Below the pieces are notes generated by a model. It was given only the letters and a program-made list of their open reading frames with translations, searched no databases and was not told the DNA's origin. The position numbers and the translations under genes were made by a program. A DNA stretch of 64,000 bases. Origin: Paenibacillus segetis. GTDB lineage: Bacteria; Bacillota; Bacilli; Paenibacillales; Paenibacillaceae. The DNA lies in the NCBI RefSeq assembly GCF_014639155.1, contig NZ_BMFT01000002.1, positions 372,001 to 436,000 on the forward strand, read 5' to 3'. This document shows positions 52,330 to 60,744 of this stretch, one piece after another. Numbering within the stretch: position 1 is the stretch's first letter; the number at the start of each line of letters is the position of its first letter.

Positions 52330-52914
52330 TTATTCTGTTGATTTATTGTTGTACAGTCTCCGATAGTCGTCTTCTAAAATGCTCATAAGGATCGAATCGT
52401 GATACTCATGGTCATAGAAGAGAGCATCCCTTTGTACACCCTCCCGCACAAATCCTAGCTTCTCATATACATGCTGGGCATGGGAATTGAAGCTGTAGAC
52501 ATTCAACTCGATGCGGTGAAGGTTCAAGATGCCAAAACCGTAGTCGAGTAGAAGACATAACGCTTCACTACCATACCCCTTTCCCTTATGTTCCGAGCCG
52601 CCAATGGCAATTCGGATGTTTGCGCTGCGGTTATTTCGGTCGATATCTTGCAGAGCAATGTCACCGATAGGTTTGTCGGAGTCTTTCAAAGCGATCCAGA
52701 GCAAGAGTGATGAGGAGTCCTCGCCTTTTGCTTCGAGATATGTACGGATTTGACCTTGGGTGAACGTTCGCTGTGTTCCGGTGAGTCTACGCACTTCGGG
52801 ATCGAACAACGTTTGTTGGTAAAGTTCGGCCTCCTCAGGCTCTACTTGTCGCAAATAAACCGAGGGTCCTTCCAGAAAACGGACAGGTGTTGAATTTTGA
52901 TCAGTTCTGTTCAT
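52330..52914 (-). CDS. GNAT-family acetyltransferase
   Basis: 194 residues from the ATG at 52914, 9 nt after AGGAGGT. The open frame runs 107 codons further upstream, through the ydjI promoter and start, but this part has no binding site and is rejected. Acetyl-CoA loop GKGYGSEAL; RimJ/RimL-like layout (VYLRQVEPEEAELYQ at the start, VYEKLGFVREGVQRDALF near the end). Such enzymes acetylate N-termini, polyamines or small molecules; the substrate is not evident. Confidence 0.87.
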   Translation of the reverse strand: MNRTDQNSTPVRFLEGPSVYLRQVEPEEAELYQQTLFDPEVRRLTGTQRTFTQGQIRTYLEAKGEDSSSLLLWIALKDSDKPIGDIALQDIDRNNRSANIRIAIGGSEHKGKGYGSEALCLLLDYGFGILNLHRIELNVYSFNSHAQHVYEKLGFVREGVQRDALFYDHEYHDSILMSILEDDYRRLYNNKSTE

Positions 52915-53056
52915 GGGATCAATACCTCCTATTTGATTCTTCATTATACGAATAATATGACAAAGTTTCATGTTTTTCGCCAATATTATCGATACCGAAT
53001 TACAATTCCTAACGTATAATATATGTAAATATAGAAGGTTTAGGAGGATGACGTCT

Positions 53057-54145
53057 TTGGGACTTTTTTCATTTATTAAGGGACAATTTATTGAAGTCAT
53101 TGAATGGAATGATACAACAGGCTCGGTAGTATATAAATTTCCAGTGTATGATAATGCCATCAAAATGGGTGCACAGCTCATCGTTCGTGAGTCACAGGCA
53201 GCTATTTTTGTGAATGAGGGTGTCATTGCCGACATCTTTGGCCCAGGCCGTCATACACTCAGTACGCAAAATATGCCTGTGCTTACAGGCTTGAAATCAT
53301 GGAAATATGGCTTCAACTCGCCGTTTAAGGCAGATGTCTATTTCGTAAGTACCGCGATCTTCACCGATCAGAAGTGGGGAACGACCAATCCTGTCATTAT
53401 GCGTGACCCTGAATTCGGGATGATCCGTCTACGTGGCTTTGGTAATTATTCATTTAGAGTTAATGATCCAGCATTGTTCATGCGGGGGATCTTTGGGACG
53501 AATGAAAGCTTTAGCGCGGATAACCTCAATAGTTTTTTCAAGACACTTATTGTCTCTACCATTAGCGATATATTAGCTGAATCCAAAATTCCTGTAGCTG
53601 ATCTTGCGGCAAGCTACCAAGAACTCAGCCATCAAGCAGGTATGCGACTTAACCAAAGCTTTAATGATATCGGATTATTACTTGTCGGTTTTGTGATCGA
53701 GAATTTATCCTTACCAGAAGAAGTAGAGAAGATGATCGATCGTAAATCCTCCATGAACATCGCTGGTAATCTCGATCAATACATGAAGTATCAAGCAGCC
53801 GAAGCGATTCGTGAAGCAGCGAATAATCCCGATAATGGAATTGCGGGAGCAGGAGCAGGTATGGGGGCTGCGATGGCTATGGGGCAAATGTTCACTGGGG
53901 TAATGAATAACTCAAACTCCAACGCCAATCCCAATCCCCCAGCCCCACAAGCAGCTCCATCTCCGGCGACTCCACCTCTGGCTGGGACTGTGGCTTGTAA
54001 ACACTGTGGTCACCCGAATCAAGCAGGGGCTAAATTTTGCTCCGATTGCGGTACACCTAGTGCAGTAGTAAGTTACTGCTCGCAGTGTGGTTCGGAGCAA
54101 GCTCCAAATAGTAAATTTTGTTCTGTCTGTGGGACTAAACAATAA
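53057..54145 (+). CDS. ydjI: SPFH-domain protein with C-terminal zinc ribbons
   Basis: 362 residues from the TTG at 53057, 9 nt after AGGAGG; the ATG at 53048 touches the binding site, and the protein then begins GLFSFIKGQFIEVIEW like B. subtilis YdjI. Residues about 20-265 are a virion-core/SPFH-type domain, followed by a Gly/Ala-Met-rich and Asn/Pro-rich linker (275-315). Two zinc ribbons follow (four CxxC pairs, CKHCGHPNQAGAKFC and CSQCGSEQAPNSKFC). In B. subtilis ydjI belongs to the sigma-W pspA-ydjGHI operon for membrane stress. Here it is paired with ydjG only. Confidence 0.85.
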   Translation: MGLFSFIKGQFIEVIEWNDTTGSVVYKFPVYDNAIKMGAQLIVRESQAAIFVNEGVIADIFGPGRHTLSTQNMPVLTGLKSWKYGFNSPFKADVYFVSTAIFTDQKWGTTNPVIMRDPEFGMIRLRGFGNYSFRVNDPALFMRGIFGTNESFSADNLNSFFKTLIVSTISDILAESKIPVADLAASYQELSHQAGMRLNQSFNDIGLLLVGFVIENLSLPEEVEKMIDRKSSMNIAGNLDQYMKYQAAEAIREAANNPDNGIAGAGAGMGAAMAMGQMFTGVMNNSNSNANPNPPAPQAAPSPATPPLAGTVACKHCGHPNQAGAKFCSDCGTPSAVVSYCSQCGSEQAPNSKFCSVCGTKQ

Positions 54146-54162
54146 AGGATGAGGGATCGATC

Positions 54163-55263
54163 ATGAATTCAGAAGCAAGTACGGTCAATTTCCCATGCCA
54201 AAGCTGTGGTGGACAGATGATGTTCGATACAGCCAGTCAAAATCTGAAATGCGGATATTGTGGCAGGGAAGAGACAATTGAGAACATCATGACAGAGCCT
54301 CAAGAACACAGTTTAAATTTCGCAGAGCTAGAGCAAGCGGCTACTATGGATTGGGGAACAGAGCAACAGGCATTATCTTGTTCCAACTGTGGGGGACAGA
54401 TGTTACTGAATAATCTTCAAACGGCGGTTATTTGTCCTTTTTGCGGATCACCCAAAGTATTACCGCAGAATGATGCCGAGAGTAGCATTCGTCCTGAATC
54501 GATTTTACCCTTTCGGATCTCACGGGATCAGGCTATTTCCTCATTCCTGGCGTGGAAGCGAAAGCGTTGGTTTGCACCGAACCAGTTCAAGAAGCAGAAT
54601 GTAACGTCCAGTTTGAATGGCATATATATTCCCCATTGGACTTATGATGCGGACTCTTCCTCGGCCTACACAGCTGAGGTAGGTACCTACCATTACCGGA
54701 CTGAAACCAGGACGCGAACCGTCGATGGCAAGACAGAAACTTACACCGAACAAGTTCGCTATACTGTATGGCATCATACAAGCGGTACGTACAGCAGGTT
54801 CTTTGATGATGTGCTCATTCCGGCTTCTGGGCAATATGATCAGAAGCTCTTGGGGCATCTGGGTGGTTTTAATCTGAAAAGTCTAGCAGGTTATAAGCCT
54901 CAATATATCAGCGGGTTCATAGCTGAGCGGTATTCGGTATCCCTCAGGCAAGGCTGGGATCGGGCCATTAACGTTATGGATAATGAGATCGACGGAGATG
55001 TACGGCGTCAAATTGGTGGAGACGAACTGCGGAACTTAAACATAAGGACTCATTATTCCGATGCGACCTACAAGCATATTCTATTGCCGATTTGGAATGC
55101 GATCTACACTTACCAAAACAAACAATTCCGGTATATGGTGAACGGAGAGACAGGTACTGTTTCGGGTAAAGCTCCTAAGAGTGCTTGGAAAATCACCTTC
55201 TTCACTCTATTTTGTGTCGCAGCTGTTCTTTTGTTAGTGTACTTTATCAGTCAGTCGCAATAG
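54163..55263 (+). CDS. ydjG: TFIIB-type zinc-ribbon membrane protein
   Basis: 366 residues, 17 bp after ydjI. Two N-terminal zinc ribbons (CQSCGG with CGYCGR; CSNCGGQ with CPFCGS, residues about 10-110), then a conserved middle (YIPHWTYDADSSSAYTAEVG) and one C-terminal membrane helix (about 340-362). Databases often label these proteins as PriA or helicase-like because of the ribbons; no helicase motif is present. In B. subtilis YdjG is in the PspA-linked membrane stress operon. It probably works with YdjI at the membrane. Confidence 0.83.
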   Translation: MNSEASTVNFPCQSCGGQMMFDTASQNLKCGYCGREETIENIMTEPQEHSLNFAELEQAATMDWGTEQQALSCSNCGGQMLLNNLQTAVICPFCGSPKVLPQNDAESSIRPESILPFRISRDQAISSFLAWKRKRWFAPNQFKKQNVTSSLNGIYIPHWTYDADSSSAYTAEVGTYHYRTETRTRTVDGKTETYTEQVRYTVWHHTSGTYSRFFDDVLIPASGQYDQKLLGHLGGFNLKSLAGYKPQYISGFIAERYSVSLRQGWDRAINVMDNEIDGDVRRQIGGDELRNLNIRTHYSDATYKHILLPIWNAIYTYQNKQFRYMVNGETGTVSGKAPKSAWKITFFTLFCVAAVLLLVYFISQSQ

Positions 55264-55299
55264 TCCGATCATAATATACAACGAGCGCAACACAATCGA

Positions 55300-55340
55300 A
55301 GCATTTCATTTCTGATAAGAGAAATTGAAATGCTTTTTTT
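55300..55340 (+). terminator. terminator after ydjG
   Basis: AGCATTTCATTTCT pairs with AGAAATTGAAATGCT (one bulge), followed by seven T. Confidence 0.85.
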
Positions 55341-55433
55341 GACGGCGACAAACGGTTGGTTACACCTGATACGGTATTTTATTCCAATTACTTCCCGTGA
55401 TCATGTAAAATAGTTTAAATAGGGGGTAGGCAT

Positions 55434-56162
55434 ATGAAGATCAGAGTTTTGATTGCCGATGATAATTCATTTGTTCGTGAGGGAATGAAGATTATCCTGA
55501 GTACATTCGAGGAATTTGAAGTGCTAACCACGGTCGATGACGGGCGGGCAGCAGTCGAATATTGCAAAGAACATGAGGTCGACGTGGCCCTGCTCGATGT
55601 GCGCATGCCGAACATGAATGGTGTGGAAGCAACGAGGCTGCTGACCGAGGAGACGAAGACAAAACCACTTATTTTGACGACATTTGATGACGATGAATAT
55701 ATCCTGGATGCTATCCGGTTCGGCGCTAAGGGCTATCTGTTAAAGAACAATGATCCGGAACGCATTCGTGATGCGATCAAAAGTATACATAGTGGAAACA
55801 ATGTGCTGCAGGATGTGGTGTTAGATAAGTTAAAATCGAGTATGGCTGGCATGACACCTTCAAAGGAAGGGACAACTCATGAAGAAATCTCTAGTGTAGG
55901 GAATACCAGCGCCCCCCTTACTGGAGTAAAAGGGGTGAAATCCGAGCATACAGAGTATCCTTTCGACTGTAGCCTATTCACAAGCAGAGAACTAGAAGTT
56001 ATGTCGGGTATAGCGAAGGGTCTCTCTAACAAAGAAATCTCTAAAGAACTGTTCATTTCTGAAGGGACGACGGCAAATTATATTACTTCTATTCTGAATA
56101 AGACTGCACTACAACATCGTACGCAGATCGCAATCTACTACCTGACAGGCAAAATCCATTGA
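55434..56162 (+). CDS. lnrK: NarL/LuxR-type response regulator, LnrK-like
   Basis: 242 residues. Receiver domain 1-125 (DDN at 10-12; phosphoacceptor in VALLDVRMPNMNG; Lys in GYLLKNN), a variable ~45-residue linker rich in Ser/Thr/Gly, and a LuxR helix-turn-helix (about 180-240: FTSRELEVMSGIAKGLSNKE, ISKELFISEGTTANYI). With the HisKA_3 kinase and three ABC genes that follow, the locus has the gene set of B. subtilis lnrJK-lnrLMN (linearmycin and amphotericin resistance). The order of regulator and kinase is reversed here. Confidence 0.85.
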   Translation: MKIRVLIADDNSFVREGMKIILSTFEEFEVLTTVDDGRAAVEYCKEHEVDVALLDVRMPNMNGVEATRLLTEETKTKPLILTTFDDDEYILDAIRFGAKGYLLKNNDPERIRDAIKSIHSGNNVLQDVVLDKLKSSMAGMTPSKEGTTHEEISSVGNTSAPLTGVKGVKSEHTEYPFDCSLFTSRELEVMSGIAKGLSNKEISKELFISEGTTANYITSILNKTALQHRTQIAIYYLTGKIH

Positions 56163-56185
56163 TTGAAAGGATCCTACATTGAATT

Positions 56186-57292
56186 ATGGAACTATGGACT
56201 GTTGGCAATAAGACAATTGTATTGTTCTTCGCTATCATTGCTTCCTATTTCTCAGTTACAGAACCGGACCTCTGGCTAGTACTCTTCTTTCTTATTTATT
56301 TGGCACTTAATTTAGTCTTACATATTGTAAAACCAAGCATGATCAAGCAGGGAATGATCTTGCTCATTATCATTTATCTGATCAGTTGCAGCATTTATGG
56401 TCATCCGTATTTTGCACTACTACTCCCACTTAGTTTCTATGAGCTGGCATCCTTTTATGCCCGCAGTAATGGATATCTATTTTGTGCTATGTTGATACCG
56501 GCGTTGTTCATGAGAAATACCATGCTCATCCTCTATAGCTTTGTCACGCTGCTGAGTTTTTTTAATTACATCATGGTACGGAAATATATGGCGAGAGTGA
56601 GCAAGCAGGATGATGAGATGGAGCGTATGCGTAAAGACGGACAACGTCTTGTGAAGAGACTGAATGAAAATCAAGAATTTCTTAAGGTATCCGAATATAT
56701 GGTCAAGCTTGAGGAGCGGAATCGATTGGCTCAGGAACTTCACGATGGTATCGGACATTCAATGACAGGTTCCCTTATCCAAATGGAGGCTGCCAAGCGC
56801 CTGATGCATAACGATCCGCAGACAGCTGAGATGCTATTGCAGAATGCTATTGGTATTTCCAAAGAGGGAATTGAAGAAATCCGCCTTACACTCAAAAATA
56901 ACAAACCGCCTATGGAGCAGCTTGGGTTAAGCCGATTAAAGACAGCGGTGGAGGCATTTGGTGGCAAGACAGGATTAATGACGACAGTTGTACATGAAGG
57001 GGATATAGAGGTTATTACTCCGCTTCAATGGAGAATTATTTACGAGAACGTAAACGAATCGCTTACCAATGCGGCTAAATATGCGAAGGCGTCAGCGGTT
57101 CATATCGAAATTAAGGTTCTTAACCATTTTATCAAAGCGGTGGTGTCGGATAACGGGCAAGGCACTCCTAAGATCGTTAAGGGACTTGGCCTCGTAGGGA
57201 TGGAAGAGCGAGCGGCTGCCGTGAATGGGACGATCATTGCTGATGGCAGTAACGGATTTTCAGTTACGACACTTATTCCTTATGGAACATAG
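56186..57292 (+). CDS. lnrJ: HisKA_3 sensor kinase, LnrJ-like
   Basis: 368 residues with about five or six membrane segments in the first 140 residues and only short external loops, so it probably senses inside the membrane. A coiled linker leads to the H-box RNRLAQELHDGIGHSMTG (phospho-His in HDGIGH) and a HATPase domain (NVNESLTNAAKYAKA; GLGLVGMEERA). B. subtilis LnrJ detects polyene-type lipids in the membrane. The gene follows lnrK by 23 bp and is separated from lnrL by a terminator-like hairpin. Confidence 0.85.
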   Translation: MELWTVGNKTIVLFFAIIASYFSVTEPDLWLVLFFLIYLALNLVLHIVKPSMIKQGMILLIIIYLISCSIYGHPYFALLLPLSFYELASFYARSNGYLFCAMLIPALFMRNTMLILYSFVTLLSFFNYIMVRKYMARVSKQDDEMERMRKDGQRLVKRLNENQEFLKVSEYMVKLEERNRLAQELHDGIGHSMTGSLIQMEAAKRLMHNDPQTAEMLLQNAIGISKEGIEEIRLTLKNNKPPMEQLGLSRLKTAVEAFGGKTGLMTTVVHEGDIEVITPLQWRIIYENVNESLTNAAKYAKASAVHIEIKVLNHFIKAVVSDNGQGTPKIVKGLGLVGMEERAAAVNGTIIADGSNGFSVTTLIPYGT

Positions 57293-57352
57293 TGAGTAAT
57301 CTTACCTTTGATCCTCTGATCTCTAATAAAAAACATGAAGTTTCTCATATCG

Positions 57353-57393
57353 AAAGGATGAACTTATGCACTGATATAAGGGCATCCTTTTTT
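57353..57393 (+). terminator. terminator/attenuator between lnrJ and lnrL
   Basis: AAAGGATG and ACTTAT pair with ATAAG and CATCCTTT, followed by TTTTCTT. lnrL begins 47 nt later without an evident promoter in between. Confidence 0.75.
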
Positions 57394-57439
57394 CTTACAA
57401 TAAGAGTATCAAATACGAATGAAATGGAGTGAAGGATCA

Positions 57440-58375
57440 ATGAATATATTGAATATTCGCGGGCTTACGAAGAAATTCGGTGATTTCATCGCTGTCGATA
57501 ATATATCACTCACGATTCAGGAGGGCGAAATCTTTGGATTTCTTGGTGCGAATGGTGCTGGTAAAAGTACGACAATTAACATGGTGTCATCACTGCTAAG
57601 CCCATCGAGTGGAGAGATTCAAATTCTTGATAAAGATATTACGAAGCACAGTCGTTTTGCGAAGCTTAATATAGGAATCGTGCCACAGGATCTGGCGATT
57701 TACGAGGATTTGACAGCTTATGAGAATGTAAGCTTTTTTGCCGGACTATATGGATTGAGGGGATCCAAGTTGAAGGAGAGAACGCTAGAGGCACTTGAGT
57801 TCGTTGGCCTTAGCGATAAGGTGAAGAACTATCCGAAGAACTTCTCGGGAGGGATGAAGCGTCGGCTTAACATTGCCTGTGCCATTGCCCATAAGCCAAA
57901 ACTCATCATCATGGATGAACCAACAGTAGGTATTGATCCGCAGTCACGGAATTATATTCTGGCCTCCGTTCGAAAGCTCAATGAGAGTGGATGCACGATT
58001 ATTTATACAAGTCATTACATGGAGGAAGTAGAAGAGATCTGCTCACGTATTGCTATTATTGACCATGGCAAGATCATCGCCGAAGGAACGAAAGAACAGC
58101 TCAAAGCGACCATCACGGATGTGAAGGATATCCGTATAGAGATGAAGTCATCTGTAGGAATGGAAGGTGAGCGATTAAAGACCATTCCAGGCATCCGAAA
58201 CGTGACACAAGATGAGAATGTGATTCGAGTCCAAAGTGATGCAGTCGTGGATAATTTAAACCGGATACTGAAAAAGCTGATGGAGGAAGGCATGGAGATT
58301 AGGGCGGTTGAAGAACAGGAGCCTAATCTGGAAACCGTGTTCCTGACGCTCACAGGTCGTAATTTGCGGGATTAA
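57440..58375 (+). CDS. lnrL: ABC exporter ATPase, LnrL-like
   Basis: 311 residues from the ATG at 57440 after AAGGA; an earlier in-frame ATG at 57419 has no binding site. Walker A GANGAGKST, signature FSGGMKRR, Walker B LIIMDEPTVGID, H-loop YTSHYMEE, then a ~90-residue C-terminal domain. DrrA-type ATPase for ABC-2 exporters; the length equals that of B. subtilis LnrL as I recall it. It would energise the LnrM/LnrN pair. Confidence 0.88.
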   Translation: MNILNIRGLTKKFGDFIAVDNISLTIQEGEIFGFLGANGAGKSTTINMVSSLLSPSSGEIQILDKDITKHSRFAKLNIGIVPQDLAIYEDLTAYENVSFFAGLYGLRGSKLKERTLEALEFVGLSDKVKNYPKNFSGGMKRRLNIACAIAHKPKLIIMDEPTVGIDPQSRNYILASVRKLNESGCTIIYTSHYMEEVEEICSRIAIIDHGKIIAEGTKEQLKATITDVKDIRIEMKSSVGMEGERLKTIPGIRNVTQDENVIRVQSDAVVDNLNRILKKLMEEGMEIRAVEEQEPNLETVFLTLTGRNLRD

Positions 58376-58404
58376 GTATTTCTGTAGACAAGGAGGATGA
58401 TAGG

Positions 58405-59529
58405 GTGAATATCATATCGATTGCATTAAAGGAAATCAAGCAAGATTTCCGAGATCTTCGCACGTTGCTGTTGATGCTTGCCTTTCCGATTGTGCTTATG
58501 CTGATCCTTGGATCAACGTTATCGAATGCATTTAGCAACAATGTGGATTTAGGTGAACTAAAGGTACTTGTGAATGATACAAGCGGCAATGGACAGTTAT
58601 CTCAGGCATTCACCGCCTTTACCAAGGAAATGGATAAGGTGGGCATGAAGTTTGATACCTTAAAGCCTGGTATGGATGGCTCGCGCGAAGTAGAGCAGGG
58701 TCGATACGTAGACTATGTGGAGCTAAAAGAAAGTGGAATATCCCTTTACGGTAGTAGCCGTAACACGATAGAAAGTAATATTGTACAGGGGATGTTGACT
58801 TCGTTTACGGATAAATACAACGCGGCCGTTGCTGTGGCCCAGATTGAACCGACCAAGGTTGAAATGGTATTTGCGAGTGGTAATGGTCATGAATATATCA
58901 AGGAGACGTCAATTAATGCCGATCGCTTACCCGGCGCCCTGGATTATTACGCTCTAGTAATGACCGTTATGGTCGCAATGTGGAGTGCAATGTCAGCCGC
59001 AAGACTCATCCAGAGCGAGGTTAAACAGGGGACGGCGTTCCGGCTAATAACAGCACCAGTAAGTAAGGGAGAGATTTTCACAGGTAAGGTTCTGGGAAGC
59101 ATTATGATTAATATGTTATGTATTCTTGTTATCATCTTGTTCAGCAAGTATGTATTCCAAGCGTATTGGGGAACTCATTTGGGAATCGTGCTGTTAGTCC
59201 TACTGTCGCTAGTCATCATGGCGATCAGCTTCGGGCTGGCAGGAGGTTATCTACTAAAAAGCGGGGCAAATGGGATGATGATGCTAATTGTTCAACTAGC
59301 CTCTATCTTCGGTGGGGCCTATTTTCCAATAGGTGATGACACAGGAGTGGGCATCATGAGCAAAATAATTCAGTTGTCTCCGATTCGCGTGGCAAACCAT
59401 GCTTTGACACAAGTCATTTATGGAGATACACTGTCCGCCGCTTGGCCTGTCATCGGACTGAATATGACTTTATCCGTATTATTTATTGGAGTATCGATTA
59501 TCATGATGAAACGCAGGGAGGGATTGTAA
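58405..59529 (+). CDS. lnrM: ABC-2 permease, LnrM-like
   Basis: 374 residues with a GTG start 8 nt after AAGGAGG. One membrane segment near the N-terminus (about 20-40), a ~150-residue extracytoplasmic domain, then five segments (about 180-370), the usual ABC-2/YhfGE topology. It forms a heterodimeric pore with LnrN, whose ATG directly follows its stop. The probable substrates are linear polyenes or other membrane-active antibiotics. Confidence 0.87.
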   Translation: MNIISIALKEIKQDFRDLRTLLLMLAFPIVLMLILGSTLSNAFSNNVDLGELKVLVNDTSGNGQLSQAFTAFTKEMDKVGMKFDTLKPGMDGSREVEQGRYVDYVELKESGISLYGSSRNTIESNIVQGMLTSFTDKYNAAVAVAQIEPTKVEMVFASGNGHEYIKETSINADRLPGALDYYALVMTVMVAMWSAMSAARLIQSEVKQGTAFRLITAPVSKGEIFTGKVLGSIMINMLCILVIILFSKYVFQAYWGTHLGIVLLVLLSLVIMAISFGLAGGYLLKSGANGMMMLIVQLASIFGGAYFPIGDDTGVGIMSKIIQLSPIRVANHALTQVIYGDTLSAAWPVIGLNMTLSVLFIGVSIIMMKRREGL

Positions 59530-60681
59530 ATGTGGAATGAACTATGGTTTCTGGTCACAAGCACACTGCGGACCACATTTCGTAAACGTTCCGCTCTGAT
59601 ATTGTATTTTGGCCTTCCGATAGCGGGAGTTCTACTATCCATGTTCCTTTATGGATCTCAAGGATCGAGAGAGCTCACAGTGGGAGTTGTTAATGGGGAT
59701 GGGAGTCAGCAGATCGCAGTAGATACCATCGGTTTTGTGCAGGGTCTGGATAATGTAAAGCTTGTGAATGTTACCAAGAGTGAATTGGAGCAACAGTTAG
59801 CCGCGAGTAAGCTTGACAGTGGCCTAGTGATTGATTCGGGTTACTCGGAAAGCGTACTTATGGGTAATCCTAACCATATTGCCATCGAGTCGGTGAAAGG
59901 CGCTACGGTAACGTCTTATATGAAATCTATGTTGTATGGATATATAGATAATGTTACTTCCATTAGTAAAATAGCCGGAGGAGATGCAGCAAAATTTAAA
60001 GAGTTATACGATCGTTACCAGGGAGCAGATTTTAAGATAACTACTCGAGCTGTGAATGATACCTCCACTACAAAGGAAATGAGCTATCAATCCATTGGTT
60101 TTCTCATCATGTTCATGATGATGTCTGCAGTGAATTTATCGGAGCTAATGCTCAAAAATCGCGAGAATCGGACGTACTTCCGTGTTTTATCTTCTCCCGT
60201 CCACGCAAGGACGTATTTGCTTTCCAATATTATCGTGAATTTGATCGTCATCATTGCTCAGATTGTCGTTACCTTGTTCATCATGCGATATGTATTTAAT
60301 CTGGACCCGGGTGTTCCGATACATGAGATGATTGGCTTACTAACTCTATTCGCACTTGTATCCGTCAGTATCTCTCTTGCTATCGTTTCTTTTGCTAAAA
60401 GCTCGGCTGGTTCAGGAGCGATGGAGAATCTGATCATCGTACCGACTTGCCTCCTCTCTGGGTGTTTCTTCTCTATGAGTATTATGCCGGAGCCCCTTCA
60501 ACGAATTGCTCAATTCCTGCCGCAAAGCTGGGTATTGGAATCGATCAACAAACTGCAGTCTGGAGAGAGCCTCAGCAGTATATGGTTTAATCTCGTGGTT
60601 ATACTTGCCTTTGCCGTTGTCTTCTTTCTAATTGCGGCTTATAAGATAGGCCGAAATAATGATACAAGAAATTTTGTGTAG
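59530..60681 (+). CDS. lnrN: ABC-2 permease, LnrN-like
   Basis: 383 residues starting at the base after the lnrM stop. Same topology as LnrM: one N-terminal membrane segment (about 18-38), a ~150-residue outer domain (about 45-190), and five C-terminal segments. Sequence identity with LnrM is low, so the pair is old. Last gene of the locus, followed by a bidirectional terminator. Confidence 0.87.
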   Translation: MWNELWFLVTSTLRTTFRKRSALILYFGLPIAGVLLSMFLYGSQGSRELTVGVVNGDGSQQIAVDTIGFVQGLDNVKLVNVTKSELEQQLAASKLDSGLVIDSGYSESVLMGNPNHIAIESVKGATVTSYMKSMLYGYIDNVTSISKIAGGDAAKFKELYDRYQGADFKITTRAVNDTSTTKEMSYQSIGFLIMFMMMSAVNLSELMLKNRENRTYFRVLSSPVHARTYLLSNIIVNLIVIIAQIVVTLFIMRYVFNLDPGVPIHEMIGLLTLFALVSVSISLAIVSFAKSSAGSGAMENLIIVPTCLLSGCFFSMSIMPEPLQRIAQFLPQSWVLESINKLQSGESLSSIWFNLVVILAFAVVFFLIAAYKIGRNNDTRNFV

Positions 60682-60693
60682 TTGGTAGCAACA

Positions 60694-60733
60694 CAAAAAG
60701 AACCTTCAGGAGTTTCCCTGAAGGTTCTTTTTG
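60694..60733. terminator. bidirectional terminator between lnrN and the SIS gene
   Basis: CAAAAAGAACCTTCAGG pairs with CCTGAAGGTTCTTTTTG perfectly around a 6-nt loop, between convergent genes. Confidence 0.92.
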
Positions 60734-60744
60734 TTGTAGCTAAC

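Noticed and set aside
52915..53235. 107-codon N-terminal extension of the acetyltransferase
   Set aside because: No binding site; it covers the ydjI promoter and start on the other strand, while an AGGAGGT-preceded ATG lies at 52914.
54163..55263. Helicase or primosomal protein N' label for the zinc-ribbon protein
   Set aside because: Only the zinc ribbons resemble PriA; there are no Walker or helicase motifs and the C-terminus is a membrane helix.
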